NCBI RefSeq assembly: GCF_001186155.3
Contig: NZ_CP016540.2
Coordinates: 1,032,001-1,096,000 of the forward strand
Length of the DNA: 64,000 bases
Source: Planococcus versutus
GTDB taxonomy: Bacteria > Bacillota > Bacilli > Bacillales_A > Planococcaceae
Reading direction: 5' to 3'
A program made the translations under genes and the position numbers. Under the pieces are notes generated by a model, which ran no database searches, was not told where the DNA came from, and saw nothing but the letters and a program-made list of their open reading frames with translations. This document shows positions 57,936 to 64,000 of this stretch, in pieces (position 1 is the stretch's first letter; every line of letters starts with the position of its first letter).

Positions 57936-60320
57936 GTGGCTTATCAAATTAGAAAAGCGGCTGTACTCGGTTCAGGTGTTATGGGTTCTGGGATTGCAGC
58001 ACATCTCGCAAATATAGGGATTCCGGTTGTATTACTTGATATCGTCCCGCGCGAATTGTTGAAAGAAGAACAAACAAAAGGATTAACGCTTGAAGATAAA
58101 TCAGTACGCAATCGAATGGCAACAGGTTCTATTCAAAAATTACTTAAACAAAAACCAGCTCCATTAACAGCTAAAAAGAATTTACAATTGATCACACCAG
58201 GAAATCTAGAAGATGATTTAGAATCATTAAAAGACGTCGATTGGATTATCGAAGTCATTGTTGAAAATCTTGATGTGAAAAAATCCTTATACGAAAAAAT
58301 TGACAAGGTTCGAAAAGAAGGCACAATTGTTTCGTCTAACACTTCGGGTATTAGCATTAATGCAATGGTCGAAGGACGTTCAGAAGACTTCGGAAAACAT
58401 TTCTTAGGAACGCATTTTTTTAATCCACCGCGTTACTTAAAACTGCTTGAAATTATTCCGGCTAAAACAACTGCTTCAGAAGTATTGGAATTCATGACGG
58501 CTTTTGGGGAAGACCAATTAGGTAAAGGTGTTGTTATTGCCAAAGATACACCAAACTTTATTGCAAACCGAATCGGTACGTATGGATTGCTTGTTACGTT
58601 ACGTGAAATGATGGCGGGAGGCTATTCTATCGGTGAAGTAGACTCTGTCACGGGACCGTTAATCGGTCGACCAAAATCAGCTACATTTAGGACCTTAGAT
58701 GTTGTAGGACTAGATACATTTATGCACGTTTCGAAAAATGTTTACGATCAAACAACTGGAGAAGAACAGAATGTTTTTGACGCACCTGAATTTATGAAAA
58801 AAATGGTGGAAAACGGTTGGCTAGGAGCAAAAACTAGTCAAGGCTTTTTCTTGAAAAAAGACAAAGAGATTTTAGAACTAAATCCCGAAACGTTGGAATA
58901 CCGTCTAGCTGGAAAACTAAAAACACCTTCACAAGAAACCGCCAAGCAACAAAAAGGCCTCGCTGCAAAAATGAAAACACTCGTTTATGCAGATGATCGC
59001 ACAGGTCAATTATTATGGAAAATTCTTTCACCAACATTGCTTTATTCTGCAGAGTTGACCGGTGAAATTGCAGACGACATTGTAGCGATTGACAATGCAA
59101 TGAAATGGGGCTTTGGTTGGGAACAAGGACCATTTGAAACGTGGGACGCAATTGGCGTTCAACAATCAGTTGAAAAAATGAGACAAGAAGGTCATCCGAT
59201 TCCAGCATTTGTACAAGCGTTGCTAGATAGTGGAAACGATACCTTCTATAAAGAAGAAAATGGCGATCTTTATTTCTTTGATGGCACAGAGTACCAACCG
59301 GTTCCGGTTAATGAAAAAGTCATTGACTTGAAACGCTATAAGAAAAAACACGGAGTTATTAAATCAAATTCAGGCGCGAGCTTAATCGATTTAGGAGATG
59401 GCATTGCGCTACTTGAATTCCATTCACGCTCAAACGCAATTGGCTTAGACATTATGCAAATGATCAATTACGCGGTGGACGAAGTCGATAAAAATTTCAA
59501 AGGACTTGTTATCGGCAACCAAGGTAAAAACTTTTGCGTGGGTGCAAATCTAGGTATGATCTTGATGGAAGCGCAAGACGACAATATTTTTGAACTTGAT
59601 TTCACAGTAAAAACATTCCAAGACGCTATGATGAAAATCAAATACAGCAATAAACCTGTTGTCGCAGCACCATTCGGCATGTCACTAGGTGGCGGTGCCG
59701 AAGTTACTTTACCTGCTGCTCATATTCAAGCATCAATGGAAACGTATATGGGACTTGTCGAAGTCGGTGTTGGGTTAATTCCTGGCGGTGGTGGAAACAA
59801 AGAACTTTACATGAAACAGTTGAAAGGATTGCCAAATGGCGTAACGATCGATTACCAAAATATCGCGACAAAAGTATTTGAATCCATTGCGATGGCAAAA
59901 GTGTCAACGTCCGCAGCAGAAGCGCGCGAAAACAACTTCTTAAATTTTGTAGATGGCATTAGTGTCAACAGTGATCATTTAATTTATGATGCTAAACAAG
60001 TTGCTTTGTCACTGTTTGAAAATAGCTATCAAGCACCCATTCGCGAAAAAATTCCTGTAGTAGGTGAGCCAGGCTATGCAACGCTTTTGTTAGGTGCAGA
60101 AGGCATGTTCAATTCGGGCTTTATCAGCGAACATGATTTAAAAATCGCAAAAAAATTAGCATTTGTTCTAGCAGGTGGCAAAGTTCCATATGGCACAAAA
60201 GTGGATGAGCAGTATTTGCTTGATCTTGAGCGTCAAGCTTTTTTAAGCCTAGTCGCAGAGCCAAAAACTCAGCAACGTATGCAACACATGCTGGTTAAAG
60301 GAAAACCATTACGAAATTAA
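57936..60320 (+). CDS. fadN: 3-hydroxyacyl-CoA dehydrogenase / enoyl-CoA hydratase (FadN)
   Basis: A 794-residue fusion with GTG start after AAGGAGGG. The N-terminal dehydrogenase has the NAD loop GSGVMGSGIAAHLAN and SNTSGISI...GTHFFNPPRYLKLLEIIP; the C-terminal crotonase part has NQGKNFCVGANLGM and GMSLGGGAEVTLPA. It catalyses hydration and NAD-dependent oxidation steps in beta-oxidation. First gene of fadN-fadA-fadE under a FadR-type site. Confidence 0.94.
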   Translation: MAYQIRKAAVLGSGVMGSGIAAHLANIGIPVVLLDIVPRELLKEEQTKGLTLEDKSVRNRMATGSIQKLLKQKPAPLTAKKNLQLITPGNLEDDLESLKDVDWIIEVIVENLDVKKSLYEKIDKVRKEGTIVSSNTSGISINAMVEGRSEDFGKHFLGTHFFNPPRYLKLLEIIPAKTTASEVLEFMTAFGEDQLGKGVVIAKDTPNFIANRIGTYGLLVTLREMMAGGYSIGEVDSVTGPLIGRPKSATFRTLDVVGLDTFMHVSKNVYDQTTGEEQNVFDAPEFMKKMVENGWLGAKTSQGFFLKKDKEILELNPETLEYRLAGKLKTPSQETAKQQKGLAAKMKTLVYADDRTGQLLWKILSPTLLYSAELTGEIADDIVAIDNAMKWGFGWEQGPFETWDAIGVQQSVEKMRQEGHPIPAFVQALLDSGNDTFYKEENGDLYFFDGTEYQPVPVNEKVIDLKRYKKKHGVIKSNSGASLIDLGDGIALLEFHSRSNAIGLDIMQMINYAVDEVDKNFKGLVIGNQGKNFCVGANLGMILMEAQDDNIFELDFTVKTFQDAMMKIKYSNKPVVAAPFGMSLGGGAEVTLPAAHIQASMETYMGLVEVGVGLIPGGGGNKELYMKQLKGLPNGVTIDYQNIATKVFESIAMAKVSTSAAEARENNFLNFVDGISVNSDHLIYDAKQVALSLFENSYQAPIREKIPVVGEPGYATLLLGAEGMFNSGFISEHDLKIAKKLAFVLAGGKVPYGTKVDEQYLLDLERQAFLSLVAEPKTQQRMQHMLVKGKPLRN

Positions 60321-60348
60321 TCGTTGATCATAAAAGGAGGAACTGTAC

Positions 60349-61524
60349 ATGCGTGAAGCAGTAATTGTGGCCAGTGCTCGCACACCGGTCGGAAAAGCGG
60401 GAAAAGGTTCTTTAGTAACTGTGCGTCCAGACGATTTTGGCGCCTTGGTTGTCAAAGAAACATTACAACGGGCAGATGGCTATGATGGTCCGATAGACGA
60501 TTTGATTATGGGCTGTGCAATGCCAGAAGCGGAACAAGGCATGAACATTGCACGCAACATTGGAGCACTTGCAGGACTGCCAGATACGGTATCTGCTGTA
60601 ACGGTAAATCGATTTTGTTCATCAGGTCTTCAATCGATCGCTTATGCAGCAGAACGCATCATGGTCGGATCAGCTGAAGCGATTATCGCTGGCGGTGTCG
60701 AATCTATGAGCATGGTACCGATGATGGGGAACGTCATTCGACCTAACGCAAAACTGGCGGAAACAGCTCCTCAGTATTACATGAGCATGGGACATACAGC
60801 TGAGCAAGTTGCGACGAAATACGGTGTGAGCCGTGAAGACCAAGATGCATTTGCTGTTCGTTCACATGAAAAAGCTGCTGCTGCCATTGCAGCTGGACAC
60901 TTTGATGAGGAAATTGTACCGGTCGAAGTAACAAAGCGTTATGTCGATGAAAACAATAAATACCAAGAGAACACCTCAATGTTTGAAATGGACGAAGGCG
61001 TTCGTCACGGGACCAATACTGTAGGACTCAGCAAATTACGTGCAGCGTTTTCAGCACGGGGCTCTGTGACAGCTGGAAACTCATCGCAAACTTCAGATGG
61101 TGCAGGTGCATTACTTGTTATGGATCGTGAAAAAGCGGAAGCACTTGGTCTCAAGCCCATCGCCAAATTCCGCTCATTTGCAACAGGAGGCGTGCCACCA
61201 GAAATTATGGGGATTGGCCCAGTGGTGGCAATTCCAAAAGCATTAAAACTAGCTGGACTGACTATTGATGACATTGATGTATGGGAACTAAACGAAGCCT
61301 TCGCTTCGCAATCACTTGGAGTTATCCGTGAACTGGGTCTTGATATCGACAAGGTCAACTTTAACGGGGGTGCCATCGCACTCGGTCACCCACTTGGTGC
61401 AACAGGCTCCATTTTAACCATTCGCATGATGAGTGAGTTAAAACGACAAGGCAAACAATTTGGTGTTGTAACCATGTGTATCGGCGGAGGAATGGGCGCA
61501 GCAGGCGTCTTTGAAATGCTATAG
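60349..61524 (+). CDS. fadA: Acetyl-CoA C-acyltransferase (3-ketoacyl-CoA thiolase)
   Basis: A 391-residue thiolase: nucleophile Cys in VNRFCSSGLQSIAYA near 91, NGGAIALGHPLGATGS (His) and CIGGGMGAAGVFE (second Cys). It cleaves 3-ketoacyl-CoA with CoA, the last step of beta-oxidation. RBS AAAGGAGG, 28 nt after fadN. Confidence 0.95.
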   Translation: MREAVIVASARTPVGKAGKGSLVTVRPDDFGALVVKETLQRADGYDGPIDDLIMGCAMPEAEQGMNIARNIGALAGLPDTVSAVTVNRFCSSGLQSIAYAAERIMVGSAEAIIAGGVESMSMVPMMGNVIRPNAKLAETAPQYYMSMGHTAEQVATKYGVSREDQDAFAVRSHEKAAAAIAAGHFDEEIVPVEVTKRYVDENNKYQENTSMFEMDEGVRHGTNTVGLSKLRAAFSARGSVTAGNSSQTSDGAGALLVMDREKAEALGLKPIAKFRSFATGGVPPEIMGIGPVVAIPKALKLAGLTIDDIDVWELNEAFASQSLGVIRELGLDIDKVNFNGGAIALGHPLGATGSILTIRMMSELKRQGKQFGVVTMCIGGGMGAAGVFEML

Positions 61525-61544
61525 AGATTAGTAAAGTAAGAAAT

Positions 61545-61750
61545 CGCTTCAGGCGGACGCTTTCCGCGGGCGAAGCGCTGAGCCTCCTCGTCGCAAGCTC
61601 CTGCGGGGTCTCATCACTCCGCTTTCCCGCTGGAGTCGCCGCCTTACGCTCTTTCTTCATGGTTATCTATTTGAAAATAAGATGAATGATATAAGCCATT
61701 CACTAAGATGTGAAGCAAATCAACGGAGACTCCCGCAGGAAAGCGTAGTT
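61545..61750. repeat. Intergenic repeat with inverted ends between fadA and fadE
   Basis: GC-rich block CGCTTTCCGCGGG at 61558 and CCCGCAGGAAAGCG at 61732 form imperfect inverted ends about 190 nt apart. The interior (GAGCCTCCTCGTCGCAAGC, then GGGGTCTCATCACTCCGC) resembles a widely scattered Bacillales intergenic repeat that I recall from other genomes. No gene fits, and base composition differs sharply from the flanking genes. It fills most of the 308-nt gap. Confidence 0.75.
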
Positions 61751-61832
61751 AGTTTGCGTAACATCTGAGTAAAAAACAACTCAACCTATAATACATTCTA
61801 TATAAGCAAGTAAAAACTAGGAGGAATTTAAC

Positions 61833-63614
61833 ATGGAACAAGAAAAAACATTGATCAAAGGCGGAAGCTTTTTAATCGAAGATGCAGATTTATCACGTGT
61901 TTTCACGCCTGAAGATTTTACAGAAGAACAAAAGATGATCGCTAAATCTACAGAAGACTACGTGAACAATGAAGTCATGCCGGTAGTGGAGAAATTAGAA
62001 AATCACGAATTTGAGCATTCAGTACGGTTACTGAAAAAAGCTGGTGAATTAGGATTGCTGGGCGCAGATGTTCCAGAACAATACGGTGGTCTTGGGTTAG
62101 ACAAAGTCGCCTCGGCATTAATAGCTGAAAAAATGTCTAAAGCAGGCGGTTTCTCCATCACTCATGGAGCTCACGTAGGAATCGGTTCATTGCCAATCGT
62201 TCTTTTTGGTAACGATGAACAAAAACAAAGCTATTTGCCACGTTTGGCAACAGGTGAAATGATCGCAGCTTACGCGTTAACTGAGCCGAGTTCAGGATCT
62301 GACGCATTGGGTGCAAAAACTGTAGCACTACTAAATGAAGCAGGTACGCATTATGTCTTAAATGGTGAAAAACAATGGATTACTAACGCTGGATTTGCAG
62401 ATGTTTTCATTGTATATGCAAAAATTGATGGCGATAAATTCTCTGCCTTTATCGTTGAACGTGAATTCCCAGGTGTTTCAGTTGGGCCAGAAGAAAAGAA
62501 AATGGGCATTAAATCGTCTTCTACGCGAACATTAATTTTGCAAGACGCAGAAGTTCCTGTTGAGAATTTGTTGGGTGAAGCAGGACGCGGACATATTATT
62601 GCGTTTAACATTTTGAACATTGGTCGTTACAAATTAGGAGTAGGTACAATTGGGGCTTCTAAACGTGTAATGGAATTGACGATTCCTTACACAAACCAAC
62701 GTCAGCAGTTTAAAACGCCAATTTCGTCATTCAACTTAACGCGCGAAAAATTAGCGACGATGGCTTCGAAACTGTATGCAGTTGAAAGTTCTGTGTACCG
62801 GACAGTTGGGTTGTTTGAAGATCGCATGAGTGGATTTACAGATGAGCAACAAGCAGATGGCAAATTAGTTGCGGATTCTATTGCCGAATTCGCAGTAGAG
62901 TGTTCGTTGAACAAATTCTTTGGTACAGAAACATTGGATTACATTGTAGACGAAGGTGTTCAATTGCACGGAGGCTACGGCTTTATGCAAGAATATGAAA
63001 TCGAACGCATTTACCGTGATTCACGTATCAACCGTATTTTCGAAGGCACGAACGAAATCAATCGCTTGCTTGTACCCGGAACATTATTACGCAAAGCCAT
63101 GAAAGGTGAATTGCCTTTATTGCAGCACGCAGAGAAACTCCAAGAAGAGCTGTTGATGATGATGCCGGAAGAAGTCGGTACAGAAGCCTTAGATCAAGAA
63201 AAATACTTGGTGAAAAATGCTAAAAAAATTGCGTTATTAGCTGCTGGATTGGCTGCACAAACATACGGTACAAAACTGGAAGCTGAGCAAGAAGTTCTTG
63301 TTAACATTGCAGACATTGTTAGTAACGTCTTCGCAATGGAATCAGTCGTTCTTCGTACGGAAAAAGCGATTGCTGCTTCAGGACAAGAAAAAGCCCACCA
63401 GAAACTTCTATATACACAAATATACTGTCAAGAAGCGTTTGACCAAATTGAAAGAGATGCAAAAGAAACATTAGTCGCTGCAATCGAAGGTGATAATCAG
63501 CGCATGATGCTTTCAGCTTTACGCAAATTAACTCGTTCAACTCCTTATAACGTGATTGCGAAAAAACGCGAAGCAGCAGTTAAACTAATTGATGTTGAGA
63601 AATACATCGTCTAA
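61833..63614 (+). CDS. fadE: Acyl-CoA dehydrogenase (FadE)
   Basis: A 593-residue enzyme, longer than standard (about 380) by a C-terminal extension, as in FadE of Bacillus (YusJ). AYALTEPSSGSDALGAKT near 150 and WITNAGFADVF bind FAD and substrate; catalytic Glu lies in IFEGTNEINRLL near 410; the last 170 residues are an extra helical domain. It oxidises acyl-CoA to enoyl-CoA. RBS AGGAGG. It may be read through the repeat from fadA or use an unseen promoter. Confidence 0.93.
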   Translation: MEQEKTLIKGGSFLIEDADLSRVFTPEDFTEEQKMIAKSTEDYVNNEVMPVVEKLENHEFEHSVRLLKKAGELGLLGADVPEQYGGLGLDKVASALIAEKMSKAGGFSITHGAHVGIGSLPIVLFGNDEQKQSYLPRLATGEMIAAYALTEPSSGSDALGAKTVALLNEAGTHYVLNGEKQWITNAGFADVFIVYAKIDGDKFSAFIVEREFPGVSVGPEEKKMGIKSSSTRTLILQDAEVPVENLLGEAGRGHIIAFNILNIGRYKLGVGTIGASKRVMELTIPYTNQRQQFKTPISSFNLTREKLATMASKLYAVESSVYRTVGLFEDRMSGFTDEQQADGKLVADSIAEFAVECSLNKFFGTETLDYIVDEGVQLHGGYGFMQEYEIERIYRDSRINRIFEGTNEINRLLVPGTLLRKAMKGELPLLQHAEKLQEELLMMMPEEVGTEALDQEKYLVKNAKKIALLAAGLAAQTYGTKLEAEQEVLVNIADIVSNVFAMESVVLRTEKAIAASGQEKAHQKLLYTQIYCQEAFDQIERDAKETLVAAIEGDNQRMMLSALRKLTRSTPYNVIAKKREAAVKLIDVEKYIV

Positions 63615-63631
63615 AGAAATGCGTAACTCGG

Positions 63632-63665
63632 CAACTCCATATATAGTGGGGTTGCTTGTTTTTTC
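63632..63665 (+). terminator. Terminator-like hairpin after fadE
   Basis: Stem GCAACTCCA/TGGGGTTGC (one wobble), 7-nt loop, then TTGTTTTTT. Confidence 0.85.
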
Positions 63666-63717
63666 ATCGACCAAAAGAGATCGTTTTGGTAAGCTAAGAA
63701 AAACAGGAGGTTTTACT

Positions 63718-64000
63718 TTGATTACTTATTACGCATATCCAAAATGCACCACTTGCCGTAAAGCGAAAAGCTGGCTAGAGAAAAACAGTGTAGATTTTCA
63801 AGAAATTCACATTGCTGATAATCCACCAACAAAAGAACAACTAGCAGAAATTCATAAAGCGAGCGGTTTGGAACTAAAAAAATTTTTCAATACGAGTGGC
63901 TTAGTTTATCGCTCACTTAGTTTAAAAGACAAATTGTCGACGATGAGTGAAGATCAACAACTAGAACTGCTTTCTTCTAATGGTATGCTGATTAAACGCC
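63718..64000 (+). CDS. yusI: ArsC/Spx-family protein (YusI-like), cut by window edge
   Basis: The frame opens at TTG 63718 after CAGGAGG and runs off the window after 94 residues. Motif YPKCTTCRKAKSWLE near the start places it in the arsenate reductase-like/Spx family; CxxC rather than a lone Cys. Homologues follow fadE in Bacillus (yusI) and precede gcvH. Arsenate reductase activity is not established for YusI-type members. Confidence 0.85.
   Translation, partial: MITYYAYPKCTTCRKAKSWLEKNSVDFQEIHIADNPPTKEQLAEIHKASGLELKKFFNTSGLVYRSLSLKDKLSTMSEDQQLELLSSNGMLIKR

Overview
The window reads as a stretch of chromosome from a low-GC Gram-positive bacterium of the family Planococcaceae (Planococcus or a close relative; inferred from gene order and protein style, not tested by a search). 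Gene order follows known Bacillales blocks: uvrB-uvrA-yvlB; hprK-lgt-yvoD-ppaX-yvoF-hisZGDBHAF-hisIE; yvcD-trxB-nudix-rapZ-yvcK-whiA-crh; cggR-gapA-pgk-tpiA-gpmI-eno; secG-est-rnr-smpB-ssrA; and fadN-fadA-fadE-yusI. About 63 protein genes, one tRNA, the tmRNA and one clear pseudogene are supported. The sequence cuts lplJ at the left edge and yusI at the right edge.

Layout. 1-4.9 kb: end of a lipoate ligase, then a four-gene Bce-type antimicrobial-peptide sensing and detoxification module. 4.9-12.2 kb: a fatty-acyl-CoA ligase behind a FadR-type operator, a decayed S9-peptidase-like protein, an enoyl-CoA hydratase, an AarF/UbiB kinase, a structured repeat, comK and a small IDEAL-domain gene. 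12.2-21.4 kb: nucleotide excision repair (uvrBA) with a LexA-like box, yvlB, a DUF1801-like pseudogene, a TetM-family GTPase and a leaderless amidase. 21.5-32 kb: HPr kinase, lipoprotein modification, phosphatase, and a tightly overlapped histidine operon without hisC. 32-39 kb: TPR protein, thioredoxin reductase, the rapZ-yvcK-whiA-crh envelope and carbon-control cluster, and clpP on the other strand. 39-47 kb: tRNA-Arg, a glutaredoxin-like gene and the lower glycolysis operon with a CggR operator. 47-52 kb: secG, esterase, RNase R, SmpB and tmRNA. 52-58 kb: accessory genes (SurA-like lipoprotein, BCCT osmolyte transporter, 5'-3' exonuclease, C39-like protease, STAS protein, thioredoxin). 58-64 kb: fatty-acid beta-oxidation operon behind a second FadR-type operator.

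Functional links. The two near-identical FadR-type palindromes join acyl-CoA ligase and fadNAE into one likely regulon. HprK, Crh, PpaX, YvcK and CggR put much of the carbon-flux control machinery in one window. SmpB, RNase R and tmRNA form the trans-translation set, and ClpP, which degrades tagged proteins in related bacteria, lies nearby.

The most unusual structure is an 825-bp insertion at the tmRNA 3' end, bounded by a 75-nt perfect direct repeat. It looks like the scar of an ssrA-targeted element that has lost its integrase and keeps only two tiny ORFs. Other points for follow-up are a 99-nt multi-hairpin repeat with a truncated second copy beside aarF, a TetM-like protein whose drug-protection loop is replaced, an S9-peptidase-like protein without its catalytic domain end, and a possible terminator-containing leader before the osmolyte transporter.
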